Shown here piece by piece: positions 35,998 through 46,230 of a DNA stretch of 64,000 nt. A program made the position numbers and the translations under genes. Source of the stretch: Klebsiella quasipneumoniae subsp. quasipneumoniae (lineage in GTDB: Bacteria; Pseudomonadota; Gammaproteobacteria; Enterobacterales; Enterobacteriaceae). The DNA lies in NCBI RefSeq assembly GCF_020525925.1, contig NZ_CP084876.1, positions 4,898,001-4,962,000 on the forward strand, in the 5' to 3' direction. Position 1 is the first letter of the stretch; the number at the start of each line of letters is the position of its first letter. The notes beneath the pieces are model-generated. The model was not told the DNA's origin, ran no database searches, and saw only the letters and a program-made list of their open reading frames with translations.

Positions 35998-38283
35998 TCA
36001 AATCCTCGCGTACGCTGCACTCAGCGCCTGCGCCAGCTGGGTGCGGGTAAAGGGCTTACGCAGCCACTCCACCTCCGGCAGGGCCGGGTTCTGCGCCGGG
36101 CGCAAATCCTGACCGCTGATCAGCAGCACCGGCAGCGCCGGAAAGCGGCGTCGGGCGGTATGGATCACATCGGCGCCGCTCAGCGCGCCGGGCAGCATCA
36201 AATCGCTGATCAACAGGGCGATATCCGGCGAGGCCTCCAGCAGCTGCAGCGCCTCTTCCCCGCTGGCGGTTTCCAGCGTCAGCCAGCCCAGCTGATGCAG
36301 CTGTTCGCACAGCGTCTGGCGAACATCCTCTTCATCCTCCAGCACCAGCGCCAGCCGCTCTCCCGCCGGGATGGGTTCGTCTTCCACCGGCGCCACCGCC
36401 TTCCCGACCTCGGTCATCGCCCGGGGCAGCTGCAGCCGCACCGTCGTCCCCTGCCCCGGCGCGCTCTCCAGCGCCACCCTGCCGCCCGACTGGCGCACAA
36501 AGCCATACACCATCGACAGCCCCAGGCCGCTGCCGCTGCCGGTGGCTTTGGTGGTGAAGAAGGGTTCAAACACCCGGGCTTTCACCGCCTGCGACATGCC
36601 GCTGCCGTGATCGATCACCTCCAGGGCCACCATATCCTGCCGCTGGCCGCTGCTGCGAGTGACCCGCTGATTCCAGGTGCGAATTTTAATGACGCCCGTG
36701 CGCCCGGCCATGGCGTCGCGGGCGTTCATCACCAGGTTGATCAGGGCGTTTTCCAACTGGCCGACGTCTATCCATGCCGGCCATGCCGGCGACTGCGCCT
36801 CAATCTCCAGGCTCAAGGTCGCCGGCAGGGAGTGGCGCATCAGCTCGCTGAGGTTCTCCAGCAGCGGCGCCATCGCCACCGCCTGGGGATGCAGCGCCTG
36901 CTTGCGCGAAAAGGCCAGCAGCCGCTGGGTCAGAAGCGCCCCGCGTTCCGCCGCCTTCAGCGCCCTGGTGAGGCGCGGCGCATCCTGCGCATTCGCCTCC
37001 ACCAGCTCAAGGCTGCCGATGATCACCGCCAGCAGGTTGTTAAAATCATGCGCCAGGCCGCCGGTCAGCTGGCCGACGGCCTTCATCTTCTGGCTGTGCA
37101 GCAGCGCCTCCTCCAGCTCCTGGCGCTTAATCCGATCGATCTCCATTTGGGTGGTCTTCTCTTTCAGCAGCCGGGTGGTATGCTCCAGCGACGCCGTATT
37201 GCGGGCGAAAACGTTAAAGGCGCGCGCCAGTTCGCCCAGCTCGTCGCGCCGCTGCAGGGCCGGCACCGAGACGTTCGGCTCTCCCTGAGCCAGCCGCGAC
37301 ATCGCCCGCGAGATAGCGGTCAGGTTAGAGCCCAGGTTACGGTAGATGTACCACCCGGCGCAGCCGGTGATCGCCAGCGCCAGCAGCGCGGAAAGCAGAA
37401 TAAACATGCTGATGGAGCGCAGCTCCCGATGGCTCTGCGCCGCCCGCTGTTCGGAGGCTTCCGCCACCCGGGTCACGTACTGATTGATGTCGTCGTTAAG
37501 TAGCGCGACCAGCGCTTTGATGTGGTACATGTACCAGCTGATCGTCAGGTCGCTCTCCTCCAGCTGGGCCGACAGCGGGGCCAGCTTCGCCAGCTCCCGG
37601 GTGACGTCGGGGAGAACAAACGCCAGCGCGGGATCGGCGCTTTGAGCCGGCAGGTCGCCGCGCAGCTGGTCGAGCTGCAGAACGATCGACCGCGGCGTGA
37701 CGGTATGGATCGCGGCGACGATCAGCCGGTCCATCTCGGCCAGCCGGCGAGGATCGATCGCCCGCTCCCCGCCGCGATCGTTAAGATCGGCGAGATGGCG
37801 CAGGTTGCTCTGATTCTGGTAAAGCGAACTCAGCAGCGCATTGCGCTGCAGATGGCGGCGCTGGCCGCGCTCCAGCATCTCCGCCACGCTCTGCTGCAGC
37901 GCGTTGCTGCGGCGAATAATACTGGCCACCAGCGCCTGCTCCTGCTGCGCCAGCGGGGCCGCCGCCAGCTGGGCCAGCGAGTGCTTCAGCGCCTGCTGCG
38001 TCGCCAGCAGCCGTTCCGCTTCGCTTTTGTACTCCAGCGCGCCCACCACCTGCGACAGGCGCACCGCCGCCGTGGCGACATTCGCCGTGTCCCGCGCCAG
38101 ATCCATACTGCCGCGCATATCGTTGAGGGTCTGGCGCTGCACCTGCTCCTGCAGCTGGCTGGCGTGGTGAAAGCCGAACACCGCCACGCCGCTCACCAGC
38201 AGGGTGACGACTACCATCAGCAGATTAAAGGAGAGCAGGCGGCCACGGGCGCTGGTGAAAAACGGGTGTCGGCGAGCGGTCAT
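35998..38283 (-). CDS. Hybrid sensor histidine kinase with C-terminal receiver
   Basis: 761 residues. TM1 is at about 18-38. A roughly 250-residue periplasmic region (about 39-289), Gln/Ala/Leu-rich and apparently all-helical, is followed by TM2 at about 290-313, HAMP at about 314-366, and HisKA with His412 ('[14 protein letters not shown]'). The ATPase domain has '[10 protein letters not shown]', 'VIDHGSGM' and '[14 protein letters not shown]'. The receiver has 'LVLEDEED' and the likely phospho-acceptor Asp694 ('LLISDLMLP'). There is no HPt domain. It is divergent from the sugar ABC operon, whose far end carries a response regulator on the same strand as this kinase. The helical sensor recalls TorS-type sensors that read a binding protein; this is inference. 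Confidence 0.88.
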   Translation of the reverse strand: MTARRHPFFTSARGRLLSFNLLMVVVTLLVSGVAVFGFHHASQLQEQVQRQTLNDMRGSMDLARDTANVATAAVRLSQVVGALEYKSEAERLLATQQALKHSLAQLAAAPLAQQEQALVASIIRRSNALQQSVAEMLERGQRRHLQRNALLSSLYQNQSNLRHLADLNDRGGERAIDPRRLAEMDRLIVAAIHTVTPRSIVLQLDQLRGDLPAQSADPALAFVLPDVTRELAKLAPLSAQLEESDLTISWYMYHIKALVALLNDDINQYVTRVAEASEQRAAQSHRELRSISMFILLSALLALAITGCAGWYIYRNLGSNLTAISRAMSRLAQGEPNVSVPALQRRDELGELARAFNVFARNTASLEHTTRLLKEKTTQMEIDRIKRQELEEALLHSQKMKAVGQLTGGLAHDFNNLLAVIIGSLELVEANAQDAPRLTRALKAAERGALLTQRLLAFSRKQALHPQAVAMAPLLENLSELMRHSLPATLSLEIEAQSPAWPAWIDVGQLENALINLVMNARDAMAGRTGVIKIRTWNQRVTRSSGQRQDMVALEVIDHGSGMSQAVKARVFEPFFTTKATGSGSGLGLSMVYGFVRQSGGRVALESAPGQGTTVRLQLPRAMTEVGKAVAPVEDEPIPAGERLALVLEDEEDVRQTLCEQLHQLGWLTLETASGEEALQLLEASPDIALLISDLMLPGALSGADVIHTARRRFPALPVLLISGQDLRPAQNPALPEVEWLRKPFTRTQLAQALSAAYARI

Positions 38284-38462
38284 AGCAACTCCGGTGAAGG
38301 AACGGTCGGCAGATAAGCGTGACGGTGCAGAAAATGACGCCGCGTAACTGTGATCGCGGTTAACTATTTATCACTATGACAAATATGAATGGATTCTGAC
38401 ATCCTGCATTTATTTTCCGGTGGTGGACTACAGCTATTGTTCTCGCAGACAGGAGCGCCGTG
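38284..38462. promoter_or_regulatory. Divergent control region, kinase / ABC operon
   Basis: The 179 bp hold GTGATCGCGGTTAACTATTTATCAC (arms GTGAT at 38350 and ATCAC at 38370, described by arms) and two TGACA motifs 20 bp apart (38377 and 38397). TGTGA at 38349 is a possible CRP half-site. These are candidates for response-regulator or CRP binding, unproven. AGGAG at 38451 serves the ABC ATPase gene. Confidence 0.4.
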
Positions 38463-39983
38463 ATGACCGCCACCCCGGTACTGGAAATGCGCCATATCGC
38501 CAAAGCTTTTGGCAAATTCTACGCGCTGAAGGGCGTCGACCTGACGGTCTGGCCCGGCGAGATCCATGCCCTGATGGGGGAAAACGGCGCCGGAAAAAGC
38601 ACACTGATGAAGATCCTCGCCGGCGCCTATACCGCCACCAGCGGCGAGATCCTGATCGACGGGAAACCGCAAACGATCCGCGGCCCCAAGGACGCGCTGG
38701 CCGCCGGGATCACGTTGATCTACCAGGAGATGCAGCTGGCGCCGAACCTGACCGTCGCGGAAAACATCTTCCTCGGCAGCGAGCTGGCGCGCGGTGGCCT
38801 GGTGCAGCGCAAAGCGATGCTCAGCCAGGCGCAGGCGGTGATCGACCGTCTCGGCGCCCAGTTCAAGGCCAGCGACCGGGTGATGACCCTGACCATCGCC
38901 GAACAGCAGCAGGTGGAGATCGCCCGCGCTCTGCACCGTCAAAGCCGCATTCTGGTGATGGATGAACCCACCGCCGCCCTCTCCTCGCGAGAAACCCAGC
39001 GCCTGTTCGACCTCATCCTGCGCCTGCGTGACGAGGGGATGGCGATCATCTATATCAGCCACCGTATGGCGGAAGTGTATGAGCTCTCCGACCGGGTCAG
39101 CGTCCTGCGCGATGGGCAGTATGTCGGCAGCCTGGTGCGCGACAAGCTCAATGCGCCGGAGCTGGTGCGCATGATGGTCGGCCGTCCGCTCAGCGATCTG
39201 TTCAATAAAGCGCGCGATATTCCCCGCGGCCAGCCGCGCCTGCGGGTCGAAGACCTGACCGATGGCGGCAAGGTTAAGCCCAGCAGCCTGGTGGTGCATG
39301 CTGGCGAAATCGTCGGCCTCGCCGGGCTGGTCGGCGCCGGACGCTCCGAGCTGGCGCAGCTGATCTTTGGCGTGCGCAAAGCCACCGGCGGGGTGATCGA
39401 GATCGACGGCGAGCCGGTGGTGATCCACTCGCCGCGCGAAGCCATCGACCATGGAATCGGCTTTCTGACCGAAAATCGCAAAGAGCAGGGCCTGTTTCTC
39501 GAACTGGCGGCCCAGGAAAACATCACCATGGCGACGCTGGAGCGCGACGCGACCTGGGGGATGCTCAATCGCCGTAAGGCGCAAACTATTTCCGATGACG
39601 CCATCCAGCTGCTGAACATCCGCGTGCCTCACGCCCAGGTGCGCGCCGGCGGACTGTCCGGCGGCAACCAGCAGAAGCTGTTAATTTCGCGCTGGGTGGC
39701 GATTGGCCCACGCATTCTGATCCTCGATGAACCCACCCGCGGCGTCGACGTCGGCGCGAAAAGCGAGATTTACCGCATCATGAACGACATGGCGCGCCAG
39801 GGCGTCGCTATTCTGATGATCTCCAGCGAACTGCCTGAAGTGGTGGGCATGAGCGACCGGGTCTATGTGATGCGCGAAGGGACTATCGCCGGCGAGCTGC
39901 AGTCCGGCGATATCAGCCAGGAACAGATCATGACGCTGGCCACCGGCGTGAACGATTCTCACCTTAAGGCAGGGCAACTATGA
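38463..39983 (+). CDS. Sugar ABC importer ATPase, RbsA/MglA type (two ABC domains)
   Basis: 506 residues. The first domain has Walker A '[16 protein letters not shown]', a degenerate signature ('[15 protein letters not shown]') and Walker B '[11 protein letters not shown]'. The second has a degenerate A loop ('[16 protein letters not shown]'), a normal signature ('[13 protein letters not shown]') and '[14 protein letters not shown]'. This asymmetry is typical of CUT2 sugar importers (ribose, galactose, xylose, autoinducer-2, erythritol-type). The ATG at 38463 has AGGAG 7 nt upstream. It overlaps the permease gene by ATGA. Substrate cannot be read from the ATPase. Confidence 0.93.
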   Translation: MTATPVLEMRHIAKAFGKFYALKGVDLTVWPGEIHALMGENGAGKSTLMKILAGAYTATSGEILIDGKPQTIRGPKDALAAGITLIYQEMQLAPNLTVAENIFLGSELARGGLVQRKAMLSQAQAVIDRLGAQFKASDRVMTLTIAEQQQVEIARALHRQSRILVMDEPTAALSSRETQRLFDLILRLRDEGMAIIYISHRMAEVYELSDRVSVLRDGQYVGSLVRDKLNAPELVRMMVGRPLSDLFNKARDIPRGQPRLRVEDLTDGGKVKPSSLVVHAGEIVGLAGLVGAGRSELAQLIFGVRKATGGVIEIDGEPVVIHSPREAIDHGIGFLTENRKEQGLFLELAAQENITMATLERDATWGMLNRRKAQTISDDAIQLLNIRVPHAQVRAGGLSGGNQQKLLISRWVAIGPRILILDEPTRGVDVGAKSEIYRIMNDMARQGVAILMISSELPEVVGMSDRVYVMREGTIAGELQSGDISQEQIMTLATGVNDSHLKAGQL

Positions 39984-40978
39984 GCATACCGAAAGAGACC
40001 TCCGCGCCGGTCGCGACATCCGCTTCGGCGAAAAAAATGCTGATGGGCGACCTGATGCAGACCGTCGGCATTCTGCCGATCCTCATCCTGATCGTCGCCG
40101 TTTTCGGCTTTATCGCCCCCAACTTCTTCACGGAAAGCAATCTGCTGAATATCACCCGCCAGGCCTCGATCAACATTGTGCTGGCGGCGGGAATGACCTT
40201 CATCATCCTCACCGGCGGCATTGACCTCTCCGTCGGCTCCATTCTCGGCACCACCGCGGTGGCGGCAATGGTGGTCTCGCTGATCCCGGAGTTGGCGTTG
40301 CTGTCGATTCCGGCGGCGCTGATGCTCGGCCTGCTGCTTGGGCTGTTCAACGGCGCGCTGGTGGCCTTCGCCGGGCTACCGCCGTTTATCGTCACCCTCG
40401 GCACCTATACGGCGCTGCGCGGCGCCGCCTATCTGCTGGCCGACGGCACCACGGTAATCAACTCCGATATCAGCTTCGAGTGGATCGGCAATGACTACCT
40501 CGGCCCGGTGCCGTGGCTGGTGGTCATCGCCCTGGCGGTTATCGCGGTGTGCTGGTTTATCCTGCGCCGAACCACCCTTGGGGTGCATATCTACGCGGTG
40601 GGCGGCAACATGCAGGCGGCGCGGCTGACCGGCATCAAAGTCTGGCTGGTGCTGCTGTTTGTCTATGGCATGAGCGGCCTGCTCTCCGGCCTTGGCGGGG
40701 TGATGAGCGCCTCCCGGCTGTACAGCGCCAACGGCAACCTCGGGGTCGGCTACGAGCTGGACGCCATCGCCGCGGTCATTCTCGGCGGCACCAGCTTCGT
40801 CGGCGGCATCGGCACCATCACCGGTACGCTGGTGGGGGCGCTGATTATCGCCACCCTCAATAACGGTATGACCCTGATGGGGGTCTCCTACTTCTGGCAA
40901 CTGGTGATCAAAGGGGCGGTGATCATCATTGCGGTGCTGATCGACAAATACCGTACCCGACACCATCAAAGTGCATAA
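39980..40978 (+). CDS. Sugar ABC importer permease, RbsC type
   Basis: 332 residues, 8-10 helices, CUT2 (BPD_transp_2) family: '[26 protein letters not shown]', split around residue 75, plus '[15 protein letters not shown]', '[13 protein letters not shown]' and '[23 protein letters not shown]'. One such permease normally homodimerises with one tandem ATPase. Overlaps the ATPase gene by 4 nt; the binding-protein gene follows 30 nt later with GAGG. Confidence 0.93.
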   Translation: MSIPKETSAPVATSASAKKMLMGDLMQTVGILPILILIVAVFGFIAPNFFTESNLLNITRQASINIVLAAGMTFIILTGGIDLSVGSILGTTAVAAMVVSLIPELALLSIPAALMLGLLLGLFNGALVAFAGLPPFIVTLGTYTALRGAAYLLADGTTVINSDISFEWIGNDYLGPVPWLVVIALAVIAVCWFILRRTTLGVHIYAVGGNMQAARLTGIKVWLVLLFVYGMSGLLSGLGGVMSASRLYSANGNLGVGYELDAIAAVILGGTSFVGGIGTITGTLVGALIIATLNNGMTLMGVSYFWQLVIKGAVIIIAVLIDKYRTRHHQSA

Positions 40979-41008
40979 CAACACCATCTTACCTGCGAGG
41001 AAAAGCGA

Positions 41009-41950
41009 ATGCGTTTAAAACCGATAGTCACCGCGCTGTGTGCTGGCGCGCTGCTGGCCGCCTCCCCCTTTGCGTCGGCCAAAGAGCTGAAAGCGATAGG
41101 CGTGACGGTGGGCGACCTTGCCAACCCGTTTTTTGTGCAGATCACCAAGGGCGCGGAGCTGGAAGCCCGCAAGCTGGCGGGGGATAACGTCAAAGTGACG
41201 CTGGTCTCCAGCGGCTACGACCTGGGCCAGCAGGTGGCGCAGATCGACAACTTTATCGCCGCCAGGGTCGATATGATTATCCTCAACGCCGCCGATTCGA
41301 AAGGCATTGGCCCGGCGGTGAAGCGGGCCAAAGAGGCCGGGATCGTGGTGGTGGCGGTTGACGTTGCCGCCGAAGGGGCCGACGCCACCATCACCTCCGA
41401 TAACACCCAGGCGGGCGAGCTGGCCTGTAAATACATTAGCGACCGTCTGAACAACAAAGGCAACGTGGTGATCATCAACGGGCCGCCGGTCTCCGCCGTA
41501 CAAAACCGCGTCGAAGGCTGCGAAACGGAGTTCAAAAAACACCCGGATATTAAAATTTTGTCCTCCAACCAGAACGCGAAAGGCAGCCGGGAAGGCGGAC
41601 TGGAGGTGATGACCTCCCTGCTGGCGGCCAATCCGAAGATTGACGGCGTGTTCGCGATCAACGATCCGACGGCGATTGGCGCCGATCTGGCGGCGAAACA
41701 GGCGCAGCGCAGCGAGTTCTTCATCGTCGGCGTCGACGGCAGCCCGGACGGCGAAGAGGCGCTGAAGCGTAAGAACTCGCTGTTCGTCGCGACGCCGGCG
41801 CAGGATCCGCAGGTGATGGCGGCGAAGGCGGTGGAAATTGGCTACAACATCCTGCAGGGCAAACCGGCCCCAACCGCGCCGGTGCTGATCCCGGTGACCA
41901 TGATCGACAAAAACAACGTCAGCTCTTACAAAGGCTGGACCGTGAAATAA
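41009..41950 (+). CDS. Periplasmic sugar-binding protein, RbsB family
   Basis: 313 residues: signal peptide to about residue 24 ('...ASPFASA'), then a type-I periplasmic binding fold ('IGVTVGDLANPFFVQITKG', 'IILNAADSKGIGPAVKRAKEAGI', 'VVAVDVAAEGADATITSDN', 'VFAINDPTAIGADLAA', 'IVGVDGSPDGEEAL'). Asn/Asp and aromatic residues at the expected sugar-contact positions (Phe in 'NPFF', Asp in 'AVDV', 'TSDN', 'NDPT') are seen. Ligand unknown. In plant-associated and Tor systems such proteins also present ligand to a sensor kinase, which the flanking kinase makes plausible here. Confidence 0.92.
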   Translation: MRLKPIVTALCAGALLAASPFASAKELKAIGVTVGDLANPFFVQITKGAELEARKLAGDNVKVTLVSSGYDLGQQVAQIDNFIAARVDMIILNAADSKGIGPAVKRAKEAGIVVVAVDVAAEGADATITSDNTQAGELACKYISDRLNNKGNVVIINGPPVSAVQNRVEGCETEFKKHPDIKILSSNQNAKGSREGGLEVMTSLLAANPKIDGVFAINDPTAIGADLAAKQAQRSEFFIVGVDGSPDGEEALKRKNSLFVATPAQDPQVMAAKAVEIGYNILQGKPAPTAPVLIPVTMIDKNNVSSYKGWTVK

Positions 41951-41960
41951 GCGCAACCGG

Positions 41961-41988
41961 GCGCACAATCGTTCCGTCGATTGTGCGC
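41961..41988 (+). terminator. 11-bp perfect hairpin between binding-protein and kinase genes
   Basis: GCGCACAATCG, 6-nt loop, CGATTGTGCGC. No T run follows. It may protect the binding-protein mRNA or partly terminate, giving the usual excess of binding protein over the downstream enzyme. Confidence 0.6.
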
Positions 41989-42024
41989 TACGCTTAACAG
42001 GTATGACGGCGCGGAGTAGCGATC

Positions 42025-43041
42025 ATGGAACGCAAAGGCATCATTGCCGCAGGCAACATGCTGGTCGATCATGTTCACCAGATCAGACAGTGGCCGGAGC
42101 GCGGCTGGCTGGTGGAAATTATTCACAGCGAACGCGCCACCGGCGGCGCGCCGCTGAATGTCCTGCTGACCCTGGCCAAAATGCACGCCGGACTGCCGCT
42201 GCAGGCGGTCGGCCTGATTGGCGAGGATAACGATGGCGACTACATTACCGCCATGCTCGATCAGTACCATATCAATCGCCAGCTTGTGCAGCGCACCAGC
42301 TCCGCCCCCACCTCAATGACTCAGGTGATGACCGACGCCGAAGGCCAGCGCACCTTCTTTCACTCTCCCGGCGCCAACCGCCTGCTTGACCTTCCGGCCT
42401 TTGAGCCGCTGGATGCGCCGCTGAAAATTTTCCATCTCGGCTATCTGCTGCTGCTTGAGAGTCTCGATCGCCCCGACGAAGAGTACGGCACCCGCAGCGC
42501 GCGGTTGCTGGCGCAGATGCGCGAGCGAGGCTATGAGGTTTCCCTCGATCTGGTGTCGCGCAAGGGCGACCCGCGCTACCGCCCGCTGGTCCTGCCGGCG
42601 CTGGCGCATCTTGACTACCTGACCATCAATGAGCTGGAAGCCAGCGAGTTTAGCGGGCTGGAGATTCGTCTACCCAACGGCGAGCCGCACGTCGCCCATA
42701 TCGCCCGCGCCGCCAGCGCATTGCTTGACGCAGGCGTGCGCCAGCGAGTGGTGATCCACTGTCCGGAGGGGGCATGGGGCGTCTCCCGTACCGAAGCCGG
42801 GCGCTGGGTACCGTCATGGCGGCTACCGCCGGAGGAGATTGTCGGCAGCGTCGGCGCCGGAGATGCCTTCTGCGCCGGCCTGCTGTACGGCAGCCACGAA
42901 CGCTGGCCGTTAACCGACAGTCTGCAGCTGGCTCATGCCTGCGCCCGCGCCAGCCTGCAGGCCGCCAATGCGATCGACGGCGCCAAAACGCTCTCTGAGC
43001 TGCAGGCGTTTATTCAGTTGCAGAATAGTGAGAGGGGTTAA
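42025..43041 (+). CDS. PfkB-family carbohydrate kinase
   Basis: 338 residues, ribokinase-like fold: 'GIIAAGNMLVDHVHQI', the di-Gly hinge 'ATGGAPLNVLLTLAKM', and the catalytic/anion-hole motif 'VGSVGAGDAFCAGLLYG' with Asp as base near residue 278. It presumably phosphorylates the imported compound, a sugar or polyol, in the cytoplasm. GGAG lies about 8 nt upstream of the ATG. No isomerase or aldolase gene accompanies it, so the product must enter pathways encoded elsewhere. Substrate cannot be named from sequence. Confidence 0.9.
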   Translation: MERKGIIAAGNMLVDHVHQIRQWPERGWLVEIIHSERATGGAPLNVLLTLAKMHAGLPLQAVGLIGEDNDGDYITAMLDQYHINRQLVQRTSSAPTSMTQVMTDAEGQRTFFHSPGANRLLDLPAFEPLDAPLKIFHLGYLLLLESLDRPDEEYGTRSARLLAQMRERGYEVSLDLVSRKGDPRYRPLVLPALAHLDYLTINELEASEFSGLEIRLPNGEPHVAHIARAASALLDAGVRQRVVIHCPEGAWGVSRTEAGRWVPSWRLPPEEIVGSVGAGDAFCAGLLYGSHERWPLTDSLQLAHACARASLQAANAIDGAKTLSELQAFIQLQNSERG

Positions 43042-43081
43042 CACCGCCAGCAATGGGCAGGCCGGTTAGACAGCCCCCGCC

Positions 43082-43810
43082 CTACGCCGCCTTCTCGCTG
43101 TGGGTCACGTCGGCGGAAAAGACATAGCCCAGGCCGCGCAGCGTTTTAATCAGCGTCGGCTGATGCGGGTTCAATTCGATTTTGCGCCGCAGGCGCATGA
43201 TCAGCACATCGATGGTGCGATCGAACACCTCGGTGCTTTCGGTATGGGTTAGCGCCAGCAGCTGTTCACGGTTCAGCACCCGGCGGGCGTTCTGCGCCAG
43301 CGCCAGCAGCAAACCGTATTCTCCCTGAGTCAGCGGGATCGCCTGCTGCTGTGGGTTATACAGCTCACAGCGGGTGGTATCCAGCCGCCAGCCGTTGAAC
43401 GTCAGGCCGGCGACGCCGCCCGGCGCCTCGCTGGCCAGCGCCCCGCTGCGCCGCAGCACCGCCTTCACCCGGGCGACCACCACCCGCGAACTGAACGGTT
43501 TGGCGATGTAATCATCGGCGCCCATCTCCAGGCCCACCACCACATCGGACTCGCTGCCCAGGCCGGAGAGCATCACCACCGGCAGCTCAGGCCGCGTGCG
43601 CTGCAGCTGCTGGAGCACCTGCAAACCATGGGTATCCGGCAGGATCATATCCAGCAAAACCAGCGCGATGTCCGCCCGCTGCGCCACCGTCGCCAGCGCG
43701 TCGCCGCCGGTCTGGCAGACCAGCACCTCAAACGCGTGCGCGCCGAGCACATCGCTGAGCAGCTCGCCCATCGCTATGTCGTCATCAACCACTAAAATGA
43801 CCGGTTTCAT
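43082..43810 (-). CDS. OmpR/PhoB-family response regulator
   Basis: 242 residues. The receiver domain has acidic 'VVDDD' (residues 8-12), phospho-acceptor Asp54 ('LVLLDMILPD') and Lys in 'YIAKPFSSR'. The C-terminal winged helix has 'IPLTQGEYGLLLALAQNARRVL' and 'IDVLIMRLRRKIE...IKTLRGLGYVF'. The ATG at 43810 has AGAGG 5 nt upstream; the longer frame to 43900 lacks one. Same strand as the hybrid kinase at 35998 but separated from it by the divergent ABC operon. The pairing of the two is inferred from their bracketing positions. Confidence 0.9.
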   Translation of the reverse strand: MKPVILVVDDDIAMGELLSDVLGAHAFEVLVCQTGGDALATVAQRADIALVLLDMILPDTHGLQVLQQLQRTRPELPVVMLSGLGSESDVVVGLEMGADDYIAKPFSSRVVVARVKAVLRRSGALASEAPGGVAGLTFNGWRLDTTRCELYNPQQQAIPLTQGEYGLLLALAQNARRVLNREQLLALTHTESTEVFDRTIDVLIMRLRRKIELNPHQPTLIKTLRGLGYVFSADVTHSEKAA

Positions 43811-43922
43811 CTTTGCCTCTGCCCGCGGGGAGTTAGTGTCAGTCTGATCGATTCTGCAAGGCTGCGCCGACAAATTCCTCTCCCGGTGACATTTTTTCAA
43901 GCGCCGTCACATCTCCAGGGTA

Positions 43923-43943
43923 TCGACACGTCAAATCTGTCGA
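43923..43943 (+). promoter_or_regulatory. Candidate FhlA upstream activator site of fdhF
   Basis: TCGACA (43923-43928) and TGTCGA (43938-43943) form an inverted repeat with a 9-bp centre, about 75-90 bp upstream of the sigma-54 promoter. This is where the enhancer-binding activator FhlA acts in E. coli. Identity is inferred. Confidence 0.5.
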
Positions 43944-44013
43944 CAGGCTGTTTTTCGTCAGCATTTCGCCCAAAAAAGCCACGTATCATCAAGGAATACC
44001 CACAATGAAAATA

Positions 44014-44029
44014 TGGCATAGAAGATGCA
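44014..44029 (+). promoter_or_regulatory. Sigma-54 promoter of fdhF
   Basis: TGGCATAGAAGATGCA: GG at 44015-44016 and GC at 44027-44028, 10 bp between, the -24/-12 pattern. It is nearly identical to the E. coli fdhF promoter as I recall it. Start codon lies about 55 bp downstream. Confidence 0.9.
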
Positions 44030-44082
44030 TAGTGACGGCGCGATAGCGCAAACGCGCCCATTGAATAACTGGAGCAAGACCG

Positions 44083-46230
44083 ATGAAAAAAGTCGTCACG
44101 GTTTGCCCGTATTGCGCATCAGGTTGCAAAATCAACCTGGTGGTCGATAACGGCAAAATCGTTCGGGCTGAAGCGGCGCAGGGGAAAACCAACCAGGGAA
44201 CCCTGTGCCTGAAGGGCTATTATGGCTGGGACTTTATTAACGATACCCAGATCCTGACGCCGCGCCTGAAAACCCCCATGATCCGTCGTCAACGCGGCGG
44301 CAAGCTGGAAGCTGTCTCCTGGGATGAGGCGCTGGATTACGTCGCCACTCGCCTCAGCGCCATTAAAGCCAAATATGGCCCGGATGCGATCCAAACCACC
44401 GGCTCCTCCCGCGGTACCGGTAATGAAACCAACTATGTGATGCAAAAATTCGCGCGCGCCGTTATTGGTACCAATAACGTCGACTGCTGCGCTCGCGTCT
44501 GACACGGCCCTTCGGTTGCAGGTCTGCACCAGTCGGTCGGTAATGGCGCCATGAGTAATGCCATCACGGAGATTGATAACACCGATCTGGTGTTTATCTT
44601 CGGTTACAACCCGGCGGATTCCCACCCTATCGTGGCGAATCACGTCATTAACGCTAAACGCAACGGGGCGAAAATTATCGTCTGCGACCCGCGCAAAATT
44701 GAAACCGCGCGCATCGCCGATATGCACATTGCGCTGAAGAACGGCTCGAATATCGCGCTGCTCAACGCCATTGGCCACGTGATTATTGAAGAGGATCTGT
44801 ACGATAAATCCTTCGTCGCCAGCCGTTCCGAAGGCTTCGAGGAGTATCGCAAAATCGTTGAAGGCTATACGCCGGAGTCGGTGGAGGAGATCACCGGGGT
44901 CAGCGCCCAGGAGATCCGCGCCTGCGCCCGGATGTACGCCAGCGCCAAATCCGCCGCCATTCTGTGGGGCATGGGCGTGACCCAGTTCTACCAGGGCGTG
45001 GAGACCGTACGTTCGCTGACCAGCCTGGCGATCCTCACCGGCAACCTCGGCAAACCGAGCGTCGGCGTCAACCCGGTGCGCGGCCAGAACAACGTCCAGG
45101 GCGCCTGCGACATGGGGGCGCTGCCGGATACCTATCCGGGCTATCAGTACGTTAAGTTCCCGGAAAACCGCGAGAAGTTCGCCAAAGCCTGGGGCGTCGA
45201 CAGCCTGCCGGCACATACCGGCTATCGCATCAGCGAGCTGCCGCACCGCGCGGCGCACGGCGAAGTGCGGGCGGCGTACATTATGGGTGAAGATCCGCTG
45301 CAGACCGATGCCGAACTCTCGGCGGTGCGCAAAGCGTTCGACGATCTGGAGCTGGTTATCGTCCAGGACATTTTCATGACCAAAACCGCCTCCGCGGCCG
45401 ACGTCATCCTGCCGTCCACCTCGTGGGGCGAGCACGAAGGCGTGTACACCGCAGCGGATCGCGGCTTCCAGCGCTTCTTTAAAGCGGTAGAGCCGAAGTG
45501 GGACCTGAAAACCGACTGGCAGATCATCAGCGAAATCGCCACCCGGATGGGTTATCCGATGCACTATAACAACACCCAGGAGATCTGGGACGAGTTGCGG
45601 CATCTGTGCCCGGACTTCTACGGCGCCACCTACGAGAAAATGGGTGAGCTTGGCTACGTCATGTGGCCGTGCCGCGATGAGTCCGACGCCGATCAGGGGA
45701 CGTCGTATCTGTTTAAAGAGAAGTTCGATACCCCGAACGGGCTGGCGCAGTTCTTCACCTGCGACTGGGTCGCGCCGATCGATAAGCTCACCGACGAGTA
45801 CCCGATGGTGCTGTCGACGGTGCGCGAAGTCGGCCACTACTCGTGCCGTTCAATGACCGGTAACTGCGCGGCGCTGGCGGCGCTGGCGGATGAGCCTGGC
45901 TATGCGCAGATCAACACCGCCGACGCCGAACGGTTAGGCATTGAGGATGAAGCGCTGGTGTGGGTGAATTCGCGCAAGGGTCGGATCATCACCCGCGCGC
46001 AGGTCAGCGACCGGCCGAACAAAGGGGCGGTGTATATGACCTACCAGTGGTGGATTGGCGCCTGTAACGAGCTGGTGTCGGAGAACCTGAGCCCGATAAC
46101 CAAAACGCCGGAGTACAAGTACTGCGCGGTCAACGTTGAGCGGATTGCCGATCAGCGCGCGGCGGAACAGTACGTGATCGACGAGTACAACAAGCTGAAA
46201 TCCCGCCTGCGCGAAAGCGCGATGGGTTAA
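44083..46230 (+). CDS. fdhF: Formate dehydrogenase H, selenocysteine-containing
   Basis: 715 residues if TGA at 44500-44502 is read as selenocysteine, codon 140, exactly as in E. coli FdhF. The N-terminal 4Fe-4S ligands are 'CPYCASGCKINLV' and 'GTLCLKGYYGWDF'. The molybdopterin-binding domains have 'FGYNPADSHPIV', 'GMGVTQFYQGVE' and 'RGQNNVQGACDMGALPD'. The C-terminal domain has 'VNSRKGRI' and 'AVYMTYQWW'. It oxidises formate in the formate hydrogenlyase complex during mixed-acid fermentation. A SECIS stem-loop follows the TGA. Treating the TGA as a stop would wrongly split the gene at 44502. Confidence 0.97.
44500..44540 (+). promoter_or_regulatory. SECIS element of fdhF
   Basis: The TGA at 44500 is followed by a hairpin whose apex, GGTTGCAGGTCTGCACC, matches the E. 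coli fdhF SelB-binding stem-loop (GGUC apical loop with bulged U). It directs selenocysteine insertion. Confidence 0.9.

Noticed and set aside
36160-38316. Plus-strand frames of 447 and 264 codons opposite the hybrid kinase
   Set aside because: Gln/Arg/His-rich shadow translations; the kinase on the other strand has all expected motifs.
44500-44502. Nonsense mutation making fdhF a pseudogene
   Set aside because: The TGA is at codon 140, the known selenocysteine position, and a SECIS hairpin follows.
44119-45837. 572-codon open frame antisense to fdhF
   Set aside because: Shadow of a conserved GC-rich gene; its protein is low-complexity His/Arg/Gly-rich with no family resemblance.
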